DNA from: Candidatus Nanopelagicales bacterium
GTDB taxonomy: Bacteria; Actinomycetota; Actinomycetes; S36-B12
DNA length: 36,835 nucleotides
Assembly (NCBI GenBank): GCA_030726915.1
Contig: JANRCR010000047.1
Coordinates: 1 to 36,835 of the forward strand
Direction: 5' to 3'
Shown: one piece after another, positions 19,229 through 29,030 of the stretch
Layout of the letters: the number at the start of each line of letters is the position of its first letter
Numbering within the stretch: the first letter of the stretch is position 1
Program-made: the position numbers and the translations under genes
Notes under the pieces: model-generated
Database searches by the model: none
Told to the model about the DNA's origin: nothing
What the model saw: only the letters and a program-made list of their open reading frames with translations

Positions 19229-20332
19229 ATGACCGCAGCCTCAGCCCTCGCACGGGCCTTCGTCGACAACCACGTCCGCCCGAATCTCGCCAGCTGGGAT
19301 GCCGCCGCGACCTACCCGCGCGAGGTTGTCGCGGCCTCCGGGCTCACCGGCCTGTTCGTCGCCCCCGACAAGGGAGGACTGGGTCTGAGCTACGGCGAGG
19401 CAGTCGACGTCTTCGAGGAACTCGGCCGAGGTGACGGCTCGCTCGCCTTCTCCATGTCGATGCACAACGCCGTCGCTGCCGCGGTCAACGGTGCGGCGAC
19501 CGGTGTCCTGCTTGAGCGCTGGGGCGGGGCCCTCGCATCAGGTCAAGCGCTCGGTTGCTTCAGCATCACCGAGCCGCAGTCGGGCACGGATGCCACCGCG
19601 CTTCGCACCCGGGCAACCGAGCGCGACGGCTCGTGGACCATCACCGGGCGCAAGGCATGGGTGAGTCTCGGCGGGGTCGCCGACGTCTACGCCGTGGTTG
19701 CCAAGACCTCCGACGAGCCAGGCCACTCGGATGTGGCCATGTTCATCGTCGAGGGAGCGGACCCGGGGGTTACCTTCTCCGCCCCGTACCGCAAGGCCGC
19801 CTCGGACTTCCTGCCCATCACGGACATGGAGTTGACCGAGGCCAACGCCTTCCTGCTGGTTCCCCCCGGCTCGGGCATGTCCGCCGCCCTGGCGGCCATC
19901 GACGTGGCCCGCTTCGACATCGCCGCCATCAGCGTGGGACTCCTAGCCGAGGCCCTCGATGTGGCCACGCGGTACGCCTGCCAGCGCGTGACCTTCGGCA
20001 AGCCAATCATCGAGCACCAGGGCCTTGCTTGGATGCTCGCCGACGTCGCAACGGACGTGGAGGCGGGCCGGCACCTCACCCGAGCTGCCGCCGAGGCCAT
20101 CGGAATGCCGGAGGGCCGGGTCGCCATCGCCCACGCCAAGCGTTTCGCCCCGGACGCTGCTGTGCGGGGCACCGCCGCCTGCAGCGAAGTGCTCGGCGCC
20201 TATGGATGGCTGCACGACCACCCCATCGCACGCATGGCGGCCGTCGCCACGATGCTTACCGTGGTGGACGGCACCGCCGAGGTCCAGCGCATCGTCATCG
20301 CCCGCGACCTGCAGCGCCGAGCCAGCAAGTAG
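19229..20332 (+). CDS. Acyl-CoA dehydrogenase family protein
   Basis: FSITEPQSGTDATALRTRA, WTITGRKAWVSLGGVADVYAVVAKT, YACQRVTFGKPIIEHQGLAWMLADVATDVEA, VDGTAEVQRIVIARDL. Confidence 0.92.
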   Translation: MTAASALARAFVDNHVRPNLASWDAAATYPREVVAASGLTGLFVAPDKGGLGLSYGEAVDVFEELGRGDGSLAFSMSMHNAVAAAVNGAATGVLLERWGGALASGQALGCFSITEPQSGTDATALRTRATERDGSWTITGRKAWVSLGGVADVYAVVAKTSDEPGHSDVAMFIVEGADPGVTFSAPYRKAASDFLPITDMELTEANAFLLVPPGSGMSAALAAIDVARFDIAAISVGLLAEALDVATRYACQRVTFGKPIIEHQGLAWMLADVATDVEAGRHLTRAAAEAIGMPEGRVAIAHAKRFAPDAAVRGTAACSEVLGAYGWLHDHPIARMAAVATMLTVVDGTAEVQRIVIARDLQRRASK

Positions 20333-20369
20333 CCCCATAGGCCGCGCTGACGCCCAACGAGGAGCCACC

Positions 20370-21560
20370 ATGACCGGGACGATCCCCTCCTTGGACGCCC
20401 CTGGAATCGCCGACAACGTCGAAGCGTTGGCCAACTACGCCGACTCGCACTCCGTGGTGCGCATCAGCGCCAAGCGCTTCAGCGAATCGCCGTGGAGTCG
20501 TCATTACGCCGACGACCAGACTGTTTTCGGTGTCTACGGTGGCCGGCTCTACCCGCTCTCCCTCGGCGCGGACCCCGTCGCCGACTACTGGCACCTGCGC
20601 ACCAAGGTCGCCTTGTTCGACGTACCCGAGAAGCCGATCGAGATCAGCGGACCGGACACCGAGGCTTTCCTGAACTCCCTGCTCACACGCGACGTCACCA
20701 AGGTGCCCGCTGGCAAAGCCCGCTACGCCCTCGCGTGCGATCACCGAGGCCGCATCCTCATGGACGGGGTCGTGATCAAGTGGGCCAAGGACCGGTTCTG
20801 GTACGTCCTCGCGGACGGTGACTTCCTCGGCTGGATGAGGGCACAGGCGGCCCACTTCGACGTCAAGGTGCGCGATCCTGATGTGTGGGTACTTCAGATC
20901 CAGGGACCCCTCAGCCTCGATGTGCTGAACGCTGCATGCGACGACCCGTCACCCGAGCCACTCGCCTACTTCGCCGCGCGAGGCGCGCTCATCGGCGGGC
21001 AGGAGGTCCTCATCACCCGCACCGGCTGGACGGGTGAACTCGGCTTCGAGATCTACGCCGGACCCGATATCGATCACGACACCCTCTGGTCCCACCTCAT
21101 GCAGCAGGGGGCAGCGCATGACCTGCGCTGCCTGAGCCTGGAATGCATGGGCATCCGGCGGATCGAGGCCGGCATCTTGGACAACGGCAGCGATATGGAT
21201 CCCGGCCTGACCCCCTACGACGTCGGGCTCGGGGCCTTCGTCGATCTCGCCAAGGAGTCCTTCCTCGGGCGGGAGGCTCTGGCGGCAGGCGACACCGGCA
21301 ACCGACTCACTGGCATCGTCGGGCCCCGGGCACCGCGGCCCGGCGAGAGCCTGCTCGTCGACGCTCGCGAGGTGGCGCGGGTACGAGCTGGTGCGTGGTC
21401 ACCGACCCTCGGGAGCGGTATCGGCTACGCGCTCTTCCTCGGACCCCCCAGCGATGAGAACCCGCTGGTCTCAGCGATTGACGGCAGCGTCTTCACACCC
21501 CACACGCTGCCCTTCCTCGACCCAGAGAAGCGACTGGCGCGAGGGCTCCCGCTCGATTAG
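20370..21560 (+). CDS. GcvT-superfamily aminomethyltransferase/demethylase-like protein (DmdA-like branch)
   Basis: LFDVPEKPIEISGPDTEAFLNSLLTRDVTKVPAGKARYALACDHRGRILMDGVVIKWAKDRFWYVLADGD; VWVLQIQGPLSLDVL; TRTGWTGELGFEIY; RIEAGILDNGSDMDPGLTPYDVGLGAFVDL. Confidence 0.8.
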   Translation: MTGTIPSLDAPGIADNVEALANYADSHSVVRISAKRFSESPWSRHYADDQTVFGVYGGRLYPLSLGADPVADYWHLRTKVALFDVPEKPIEISGPDTEAFLNSLLTRDVTKVPAGKARYALACDHRGRILMDGVVIKWAKDRFWYVLADGDFLGWMRAQAAHFDVKVRDPDVWVLQIQGPLSLDVLNAACDDPSPEPLAYFAARGALIGGQEVLITRTGWTGELGFEIYAGPDIDHDTLWSHLMQQGAAHDLRCLSLECMGIRRIEAGILDNGSDMDPGLTPYDVGLGAFVDLAKESFLGREALAAGDTGNRLTGIVGPRAPRPGESLLVDAREVARVRAGAWSPTLGSGIGYALFLGPPSDENPLVSAIDGSVFTPHTLPFLDPEKRLARGLPLD

Positions 21561-21681
21561 CCCCGCGCGTTCGCCTGCGGATCGCCCACCCAAAGGACGA
21601 CCAGGCTCGCTGCCTACGTCACAGAACTCGACCCGACCGGCGCCATCCCCGACATCGCCGGCTAACCGCTACGGTCGGCGC

Positions 21682-22767
21682 ATGAGCCTGCGCCAGACCC
21701 CGCTGCACTCCCGCCATGTGGCCCTCGGCGCCAAGATGGCCGACTTCGGGGGCTGGGACATGCCCATCGAGTACGTCGGCACCGTCACCGAGCACACTGC
21801 CGTCCGCGAGAGCGCCGGCGTCTTCGATGTCTCGCACATGGGCTACACCGAGGTGACGGGATCGGGTGCCATCGCGTGGCTCAACTCCGTGCTCGCCAAT
21901 GACCTCGAGCGTGTCGGTGCTGGGCAGGCGCAGTACTCACTGCTGTGCGACGAATCGGGCGGCGTGATCGACGACCTCATCGTCTACCGCATCAATGACG
22001 ACAACGCCTTCATCATCCCCAATGCGAGCAACTCCGATGCCGTGGTGGCAACGCTCTCCGCAGCGGCAGCTGCTGCCGGGACCGGTATCACGGTCGCGGA
22101 CAAGCGCGAGGATTACGGAATCCTCGCTGTGCAGGGTCCCCGCAGCGACGCAATTCTCGAGGCCCTCGGCCTGCCCTGCGGGCACGACTACATGAGCTTC
22201 GCGCGCACAAGCTGGCAGGGCAGCCCGGTTGTCGTATGCCGCACCGGTTACACCGGCGAGCGAGGCTACGAAGTCCTCGTCCCCGCCTCGGTCCTCGCAG
22301 ACCTGTGGGATGCCGTGGTCACGGCGGGCGCGACCCCGGCGGGGCTGGGTGCGCGCGACACGCTGCGCACCGAGATGGGCTACCCCCTGCACGGCCACGA
22401 GCTCTCGCTCGACATCACGCCGGTGCAGGCGGGCCTGGCGTGGGCCGTGGGCTGGGACAAGCCAGCCTTCGCGGGGCGCGATGCACTGGCCGCAGAGCGC
22501 GCCTCCGGACCGCGTCGGCGACTGCGCGGCCTCGTCGCGGTGGAGCGGGCCATCCCCCGACCCGGCATGCCCGTGCTGTCGGCGGACGGCGCGACCATCG
22601 GCGAGATGACCAGTGGCACGTTCTCGCCCACGCTGAAGCAGGGCATCGGTCTTGCGCTGCTCGACCCGGCCATCGCCGAGGGCGACGAGGTGGTCGTCGA
22701 CGTGCGCGGGCGTCAGGCGCGCTTCACGGTGACGAAGCCACCGTTCGTGACGCCGCACGTCCGCTGA
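21682..22767 (+). CDS. gcvT: Glycine cleavage system aminomethyltransferase GcvT
   Basis: TPLHSRHVALGAKMADFGGWDMPIEY, FDVSHMG, RTGYTGERGYEVLV, ARDTLRTEMGYPLHGHELS, GEMTSGTFSPTLKQGIGLALL. Confidence 0.93.
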   Translation: MSLRQTPLHSRHVALGAKMADFGGWDMPIEYVGTVTEHTAVRESAGVFDVSHMGYTEVTGSGAIAWLNSVLANDLERVGAGQAQYSLLCDESGGVIDDLIVYRINDDNAFIIPNASNSDAVVATLSAAAAAAGTGITVADKREDYGILAVQGPRSDAILEALGLPCGHDYMSFARTSWQGSPVVVCRTGYTGERGYEVLVPASVLADLWDAVVTAGATPAGLGARDTLRTEMGYPLHGHELSLDITPVQAGLAWAVGWDKPAFAGRDALAAERASGPRRRLRGLVAVERAIPRPGMPVLSADGATIGEMTSGTFSPTLKQGIGLALLDPAIAEGDEVVVDVRGRQARFTVTKPPFVTPHVR

Positions 22768-24163
22768 GCGTGAGGCCAGCCACCGCCATGACGACCACGG
22801 TCGTGACCCCGGCGAGCGGTGCGACGAGCTCCCAGCCGCTCGGCAGTGGGAAGAGCGAGAAGTAGAACACGATGAGCACGATGATCACGCCCGCAAGGGG
22901 AATGAGGCTGCCGAGGCGCGCGCGGCCGCCCTTGCGCCAAAGAACCACGGCAGCGGCCACGCAGGCGGCGCCATACGCCGAGACGATGAGGACCCCGGCG
23001 TAGTCACTCACCAATTCGAAGACGGAGAAGGGATCTGCTGCCGTCGGGATCATGGACAGTCCCACCATGGCGATGCCGACGCCCGCGGTGATGACGCTGC
23101 CCAGCACGGGGGTGGACCACCGGCGCGACAGGACTCCCAGCCGTCGGGGCAGGACACCATCGCGTCCGAAGGCGAACATGATGCGCCCGCCGGCGATCTG
23201 GGCAGCGATCATGCATGCCAGTGAACTCACGGCCCCGCCGAGGGTGATGAGGTCTCCCAGGGCCGTCGACACGTAGGCGTCGGCCATGCTTCCCGGCAGT
23301 GACGCACTCGAGACGAAGGCCTGCATCTCGCTCGTCGACGTACCAAATGACCACACGCCCACCGCAGTGACGAGGATGTAAAAGACGTTGACGAGGATCG
23401 CCGTGGCGAGGATGGCCAAGGGTACATTGCGCGTGGGATTGCGCGTCTCTTCACCCGCCGCCGCGGCGCCTTCGAATCCCGCGGTCGACAGGATCGCGAA
23501 CGTGAGCGCGAGCCCCAGCGCTCCCGTGGAGACACCGCTCAGGCTGAACTCCGAGAAGTCCACCGTCTGCCCCTGCGGGCCTCCCGTGGTGACGAGCGCG
23601 GCGAAGGTGAGGATGACCGTCACGAAGATGAGCGTCATCGTGAGGCCTTCCATGCCCAGGAGCAGGTGACCGGCGCGTCGCGCGGGCCGGATGGAGAAGA
23701 TCAAGGCCAGGAGCACTCCGGCGAGCATGAGCAGGAAGGTCCCCGCCGTCGAGACCGTCACGCCGGTGAGTGCCTCGATGAAACTCGCGGTGAAGATCCC
23801 AAACGACGACGCCGTGACGGCTGTGAAGGCGCAGTACGCCGTCACGAGCCACAGGCCTGAGATCGCTCCAGCGCGCGGCCCCAACTCCAGCCCGACGAGG
23901 GTGTAAAGCGATCCCGCGGTGCCGTGACGTCGGGTGAGGACGATGAAGGCGATGGCGATCGTGGCGATCGGCACCAGGGCTATGACGTAGACCAACGGCA
24001 CCGCCCCACCGACCTGCTCGGCCATGGCCTGGGGATTCAGGCTCACCGACATGCTCGGGCCCACGACGGCGAGGGACACGGCAATAGCACCGAAGAGCCC
24101 GAGGTTGCGGACAAGGCTGGTGGGGACCGCGTCCGTCGGACTCGCGGGGTCACGGGGAGCGGC
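22724..24163 (-). CDS. APC family amino acid permease (alternative start at 24208)
   Basis: LVRNLGLFGAIAVSLAVVGPSMSVSLNPQAMAEQVGGAVPLVYVIALVPIATIAIAFIVLTRRHGTAGSLYTLVGLELGPRAGAISGLWL; about 12 TM; convergent overlap with gcvT 3' end. Confidence 0.88.
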   Translation of the reverse strand, partial: AAPRDPASPTDAVPTSLVRNLGLFGAIAVSLAVVGPSMSVSLNPQAMAEQVGGAVPLVYVIALVPIATIAIAFIVLTRRHGTAGSLYTLVGLELGPRAGAISGLWLVTAYCAFTAVTASSFGIFTASFIEALTGVTVSTAGTFLLMLAGVLLALIFSIRPARRAGHLLLGMEGLTMTLIFVTVILTFAALVTTGGPQGQTVDFSEFSLSGVSTGALGLALTFAILSTAGFEGAAAAGEETRNPTRNVPLAILATAILVNVFYILVTAVGVWSFGTSTSEMQAFVSSASLPGSMADAYVSTALGDLITLGGAVSSLACMIAAQIAGGRIMFAFGRDGVLPRRLGVLSRRWSTPVLGSVITAGVGIAMVGLSMIPTAADPFSVFELVSDYAGVLIVSAYGAACVAAAVVLWRKGGRARLGSLIPLAGVIIVLIVFYFSLFPLPSGWELVAPLAGVTTVVVMAVAGLTLSGRAASRTVASSP

Positions 24164-24235
24164 CATGGCGAGGGACCCTAGCGGCTCCTGAGTTCCGTGG
24201 CCGGTCATAGGTGCAATGGCCTAGGGTCGTCGCCC

Positions 24236-25729
24236 ATGACAAGCATCGCCCTCACCGCAGCCCCCGTGACCACCCTCGACGTCGACGCCCTGATCATCGG
24301 CATCACCGACGACGGCAAGAAGCATGTCGAAGGGCCACCGGCCCTGCCCGACGTCGTGCGCACCTCCCTCGAGAAGGCCCTCGAGGCGTTGGGCGCCACG
24401 GGCAAGCTCGGCGAGATCACGCGCATCCCGGGCGCCGGGCTCGTCAAGGCCCGTATGATCGTGGCCGTCGGCCTCGGCGACGTGCGCATCCTGGATTACG
24501 AGAAGGCACGCCGCATAGCCGGCGCAGCACTGCGGAGTCTCGCGGGCAGCGCATCGGTCGCCATTGTCGTGACCGCACCCGACGGACCTCGCGTCGAGGC
24601 GATGGCCGAGGGTGCACTGCTCGGCAACTACGCCTTCCACTCCTTCCGTGGTGCGAGCGCTGCCAGCCAGCCCACACCCGTGCAGCGGATCCTCATCACG
24701 GGCGACCCCAAGGACAAGGAGCAGGCGGCTGCCCTTGAGCGCGCCGAGATCATCGCCGAGGCCGTCAACTACGCGCGCGACCTCGTCAACACTCCCCCTT
24801 CCGCGCTTCCCCCCGAGGAGATTGCCCAGCAGGCGATCGATGCTGCGCGCAAGTTGCCCGTGGGTGTCGAGGTGTGGGACGAGGAGTCCCTGGCGCGCGA
24901 TGAATTCGGCGGCATTCTCGCGGTCGGGCAGGGCTCGGCGAATCCGCCCCGGCTCATCCGCATGGAGTACGCCCCCAAGGGTGCGAAGCGCTCCATTGCA
25001 CTCATCGGCAAGGGCGTCACCTTCGACTCCGGCGGTCTGTCGCTCAAGCCGCCGAAGGCCATGGAGACGATGAAGTGCGACATGAGCGGTGCCGCTGCCG
25101 TGATCGCCGCGATGGCTGCCATCGCACGTCTCAAGCCCAAGGTGCGCGTCGTCGGATGGATCCCCACGGTGGAGAACATGCCCGGGGGCCGTGCACAGCG
25201 CCCCGGTGATGTCATCACCATCCACGGCGGGCGCACCGTGGAGGTCCTCAACACAGATGCCGAAGGCCGGCTCATCCTCGCGGATGCCATCGTGGCCGCT
25301 TCGCAAGAGGAGCCGGACCTCATCATCGACGCGGCCACGCTCACCGGCGCAGCCGTCGTCGCACTCGGGGACCGGACCTCCGGGATCATGGCCAACGACG
25401 ACGACCTGCGCGTCGCGGTCTACGAGACCTCGAAGCGCGCGGGCGAGACCATGTGGCATCTGCCCATCCCCGAGGAGTCGCGCGGCACCCTAGACTCACC
25501 CATCGCCGACATCAAGAACATCGGAGACAGCAAGGGTGGCATGCTCAGCGCCGCTGCCTTCCTCCGCGAGTTCGTTCCGGAGGGGCAGCCCTGGGCCCAT
25601 CTCGACATCGCCGGGCCGGCCTTCAACGACGGCGGGCCCTACGGCTACACCCCGAAGGGCGGGACGGGCGCGGCAGTCCGCACGTTTATCCAGGCTGCCG
25701 AGGACGTCGCGGAGGGCCGCCTACCCTGA
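24236..25729 (+). CDS. pepA: Leucyl aminopeptidase (M17)
   Basis: IGKGVTFDSGGLSLKPPKAMETMKCDMSGAAAVIAAM, NTDAEGRLILADAI, signature of M17 peptidases. Confidence 0.96.
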   Translation: MTSIALTAAPVTTLDVDALIIGITDDGKKHVEGPPALPDVVRTSLEKALEALGATGKLGEITRIPGAGLVKARMIVAVGLGDVRILDYEKARRIAGAALRSLAGSASVAIVVTAPDGPRVEAMAEGALLGNYAFHSFRGASAASQPTPVQRILITGDPKDKEQAAALERAEIIAEAVNYARDLVNTPPSALPPEEIAQQAIDAARKLPVGVEVWDEESLARDEFGGILAVGQGSANPPRLIRMEYAPKGAKRSIALIGKGVTFDSGGLSLKPPKAMETMKCDMSGAAAVIAAMAAIARLKPKVRVVGWIPTVENMPGGRAQRPGDVITIHGGRTVEVLNTDAEGRLILADAIVAASQEEPDLIIDAATLTGAAVVALGDRTSGIMANDDDLRVAVYETSKRAGETMWHLPIPEESRGTLDSPIADIKNIGDSKGGMLSAAAFLREFVPEGQPWAHLDIAGPAFNDGGPYGYTPKGGTGAAVRTFIQAAEDVAEGRLP

Positions 25730-25760
25730 CGGCGTACCTGTCCGGGGGGCGCCCCTCTGA

Positions 25761-25811
25761 CGAACTTGGGGACGAAAGTGCCCTACAGCAGCACTTCCGT
25801 CCCGAAGTTCG
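25761..25811. repeat. Large imperfect intergenic palindrome (21-nt arms, 9-nt loop)
   Basis: CGAACTTGGGGACGAAAGTGC (25761-25781) / loop CCTACAGCA / GCACTTCCGTCCCGAAGTTCG (25791-25811); 19 of 21 positions complementary. Confidence 0.9.
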
Positions 25812-25839
25812 CTTCACGCAGCCCCCCGCTGAGAGCCGC

Positions 25840-25854
25840 CTGCCCTGAGGGCAG
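25840..25854. terminator. Short GC-rich hairpin CTGCCC-TGA-GGGCAG, possible terminator element
   Basis: Perfect short inverted repeat in the pepA-lpdA intergenic; no clear T-tract. Confidence 0.35.
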
Positions 25855-25909
25855 GGCCTCGGGCGGACGGTGAAAGGATGACCCTCACATCGATGCGAGG
25901 GGAGTTCCC

Positions 25910-27280
25910 GTGACCGAGGCCGACGTCGTCATCCTGGGTGGTGGCAGCGGTGGGTATGCCTGTGCGCTCCGCGCATCTCAATTGGGGCTGTCGGTGGTCC
26001 TCATTGAGAAGGGCAAACTCGGCGGAACCTGCCTGCACCGAGGCTGCATCCCCACCAAGGCACTCCTACACGCGGCTGAAGTCGCTGACACGACCCGTGA
26101 CAGCGAGGACTTCGGGGTGCGGGCGACCTTCGAGGGCATCGACATGGATCGCGTCAATGCCTATCGAGATGGCGTGGTGGGACGCCTCTACAAGGGACTC
26201 CAGGGTTTGGTCAAGAGCCGCAACGTCATCTACGTCGAAGGTGAAGGTCGCCTGACCTCCCCGACAACCGTCGAGGTCAACGGCACCACCTACACCGGCA
26301 CGTCCGTCGTTCTCGCGACCGGCTCATACGCTCGAACACTCCCGGGACTGGAGATCGGCGGCCGGATCATGACCTCCGATCAGGCCCTGACACTCGACTA
26401 TGTCCCCCGCAAGGTCGTCGTCCTGGGTGGAGGTGTCATCGGTGTCGAATTCGCCAGTGTCTGGAAGTCGTTCGGCGCTGATGTCCACATCATCGAGGGT
26501 CTCCCCCGCCTTGTCTCCGGCGAAGACGAAGCCGTCTCCAAGGCTTTCGAGCGCGCCTACCGCAAGCGCAAGATTGACGTCACCACCGGCGTGCGCTTCC
26601 AGTCGGCCACCCAGGATGACAACGGCGTCCACGTGACCTTAGAAAACGGCGACACGATGGATGCTGATCTGCTCCTGGTGGCGGTCGGGCGAGGGCCGCA
26701 GACTGAGGACCTCGGCTTTGAGCAGGTGGGGATCGCCATGGATCGCGGGTGGGTGCTCGTCGACGATCGCCTACACACCAACGTCCCCGGGGTCTACGCG
26801 GTAGGAGACATCACACCCGGCTACCAACTCGCCCACCGCGGCTTCCAGCAGGGCATCTTCGTGGCGGAGGAGATCGGTGGCCTTGCTCCCCGCACGATTC
26901 GCGAGATCGATATCCCGCGCGTCACCTACTCCGAGCCGGAGATTGGTTCCGTCGGCCTCACCGAGGCCCAAGCGCGTGAGCAGTACGGCGCGGATGGGGT
27001 GTCGGTCTATGAATACAACCTCGGCGGCAATGGCAAGAGTCAGATCCTTGCCACGACCGGCTTCATCAAGCTCGTGCAGCGCACCGATGGTCCGGTGGTG
27101 GGCATCCACATGATCGGCTCACGCATTGCCGAGCAGATCGGGGAGGCTCAACTCATCGTCAACTGGGAGGCCTACCCCGAGGACGTCGCATCACTCGTCC
27201 ACGCCCACCCCACGCAAAATGAGGCCATGGGCGAGGCCCACCTCGCCCTCGCTGGCAAGCCACTCCACGCCCACGCCTGA
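25910..27280 (+). CDS. lpdA: Dihydrolipoyl dehydrogenase
   Basis: [89 protein letters not shown]. Confidence 0.96.
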   Translation: MTEADVVILGGGSGGYACALRASQLGLSVVLIEKGKLGGTCLHRGCIPTKALLHAAEVADTTRDSEDFGVRATFEGIDMDRVNAYRDGVVGRLYKGLQGLVKSRNVIYVEGEGRLTSPTTVEVNGTTYTGTSVVLATGSYARTLPGLEIGGRIMTSDQALTLDYVPRKVVVLGGGVIGVEFASVWKSFGADVHIIEGLPRLVSGEDEAVSKAFERAYRKRKIDVTTGVRFQSATQDDNGVHVTLENGDTMDADLLLVAVGRGPQTEDLGFEQVGIAMDRGWVLVDDRLHTNVPGVYAVGDITPGYQLAHRGFQQGIFVAEEIGGLAPRTIREIDIPRVTYSEPEIGSVGLTEAQAREQYGADGVSVYEYNLGGNGKSQILATTGFIKLVQRTDGPVVGIHMIGSRIAEQIGEAQLIVNWEAYPEDVASLVHAHPTQNEAMGEAHLALAGKPLHAHA

Positions 27281-27305
27281 CCGCAACCTCGCTAGAAGGA
27301 GTCCC

Positions 27306-29030
27306 ATGTCCGTCTCGGTCACCCTCCCCCCGCTCGGTGAGTCGGTCACCGAGGGCACGGTCACACGCTGGCTCAAGCAGGTCGGGGACACCGTCGCTGC
27401 CGACGAACCCCTGGTCGAGGTCTCCACCGACAAGGTCGATACCGAGATCCCATCCCCCGCCAGCGGTGTACTCCTCGCCATTAGCGTGCCCGAGGATGGC
27501 ATCGTCGCCGTCGGAGGCGAACTCGCTGTCATTGGCGAAGCCAGTGAGGCGCCCGCACCCGCTCCCTCAGCACCGGCAACTCCCCCGCCGGCGCCCGCGT
27601 CCGCCCCTGTACCCGTCGCACCCGCCGTAGTCGCACCCGTCGTAGCGGCACCGGCGCCCGCCCACGCCACTGTGCCGGCGCACGGCACGACCTCGGTCGT
27701 CCTGCCACCCCTGGGAGAGTCCGTCACCGAAGGCACCGTGACGCGATGGCTCAAGCAGGTCGGTGACGCGGTGACTGCCGACGAACCCCTGGTCGAGGTC
27801 TCCACCGACAAGGTCGACACTGAGATTCCGGCACCGGCGGGCGGCATCCTCCTCGCGATACGCGTGCCCGTTGACGCCACCGTCGCCGTAGGTGCTGAAC
27901 TCGCCGTCATCGGCGATGCCGGTGCGCTCCCCGCGGGAGGCGCCGGCGAGACGCCCGCGCCTGCGGCAATGACGCCACCCGCAGCAATCGTGCCGGCGAC
28001 TCCGGTGACCCCGGCACCCACGCTTGCTACCCCCGCACCCGCCCCCACATCCACCCCCACCGACACATCCGCGGGAGCACCCGCCAGCGACGAGGAGCCC
28101 TACGTCACTCCGCTCGTTCGCAAGTTGGCAGCGGAGCGGGGTGTCGACCTCGCCACCGTTGTCGGCACCGGCGTCGGAGGCCGCGTCCGCAAACAGGACG
28201 TCATTGCAGCTGCCGAGCGCGCCGCCGCCGCCGCGCCGATCCCCGCCGCCTCGAACCCTGCCGCGTCGGCCTCGACCACGGCCAGCACGTCACCATCGAC
28301 GGCAGCCAACGTGCGCGGCACCACGCAGCCGCTGTCGCGCCTGCGTCGCGTCATCGCCGAGCGATTGGTCGAGTCGCTGCAGACCTCAGCGCAACTCACC
28401 ACCGTGATCGAAGTTGATGTCACCCGCATCGCCAATCTCCGAGACCGCTCCAAGCACGACTTCGAGGCGCGTGAAGGCGTCAAGTTGACCTTCCTCCCCT
28501 TCTTCGCCAAAGCTGCCGTCGAGGCCGTCGCCACGCATCCGGCTATCAATGCCTCCATCGACCTCGCTGCTGGCACGGTCACGTACCACGGTGAAGTCAA
28601 CCTCGGAGTGGCCGTCGACACCGATCGCGGATTGCTCGTACCCGTCGTACGCGATGCGGGTGACCTGAGCGTGGCCGGACTGGCACGGCGCATCAGCGAT
28701 GTTGCGGAGCGCACGCGATCCAATCGCGTGGCACCGGATGAGTTGTCCGGCGGCACCTTCACGATCACCAATACCGGGAGCCGCGGAGCACTCTTCGACA
28801 CCCCGATTCTCAACCAGCCCCAGGTGGCCATCCTGGGCACGGGCGCCGTCGTGAAGCGCCCGGTCGTGGTCAAGGACGAGTCCGGCGGTGACGTCATCGC
28901 CATTCGATCGATGGTCTACCTCGCGCTGACGTATGACCACCGACTCGTCGATGGCGCTGACGCCGCTCGATTCCTCTCTGCCATGCGCAGTCGACTCGAA
29001 GAGGGCACCTTCGCTGACGTGGGTGCCTGA
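27306..29030 (+). CDS. sucB: 2-oxo acid dehydrogenase E2 component (dihydrolipoamide acyltransferase), two lipoyl domains
   Basis: Two lipoyl domains ([17 protein letters not shown] and [17 protein letters not shown]), Ala/Pro linkers, E3-binding domain ([37 protein letters not shown]), catalytic [16 protein letters not shown]. Confidence 0.93.
   Translation: MSVSVTLPPLGESVTEGTVTRWLKQVGDTVAADEPLVEVSTDKVDTEIPSPASGVLLAISVPEDGIVAVGGELAVIGEASEAPAPAPSAPATPPPAPASAPVPVAPAVVAPVVAAPAPAHATVPAHGTTSVVLPPLGESVTEGTVTRWLKQVGDAVTADEPLVEVSTDKVDTEIPAPAGGILLAIRVPVDATVAVGAELAVIGDAGALPAGGAGETPAPAAMTPPAAIVPATPVTPAPTLATPAPAPTSTPTDTSAGAPASDEEPYVTPLVRKLAAERGVDLATVVGTGVGGRVRKQDVIAAAERAAAAAPIPAASNPAASASTTASTSPSTAANVRGTTQPLSRLRRVIAERLVESLQTSAQLTTVIEVDVTRIANLRDRSKHDFEAREGVKLTFLPFFAKAAVEAVATHPAINASIDLAAGTVTYHGEVNLGVAVDTDRGLLVPVVRDAGDLSVAGLARRISDVAERTRSNRVAPDELSGGTFTITNTGSRGALFDTPILNQPQVAILGTGAVVKRPVVVKDESGGDVIAIRSMVYLALTYDHRLVDGADAARFLSAMRSRLEEGTFADVGA

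Noticed and set aside
19229-20332. DmdC (methylmercaptopropionyl-CoA dehydrogenase) call for the acyl-CoA dehydrogenase, giving a full DMSP demethylation pathway
   Set aside because: At about 368 aa it is the length of ordinary acyl-CoA dehydrogenases rather than the longer DmdC, and no DmdB/DmdD candidates are present.
24221-25459. 412-aa minus-strand ORF
   Set aside because: Antisense to the unmistakable pepA; composition-driven shadow ORF.
27191-28066. Minus-strand Gly/Ala-rich ORF (PE_PGRS-like look)
   Set aside because: Complement of the Ala/Pro linker region of the E2 gene.
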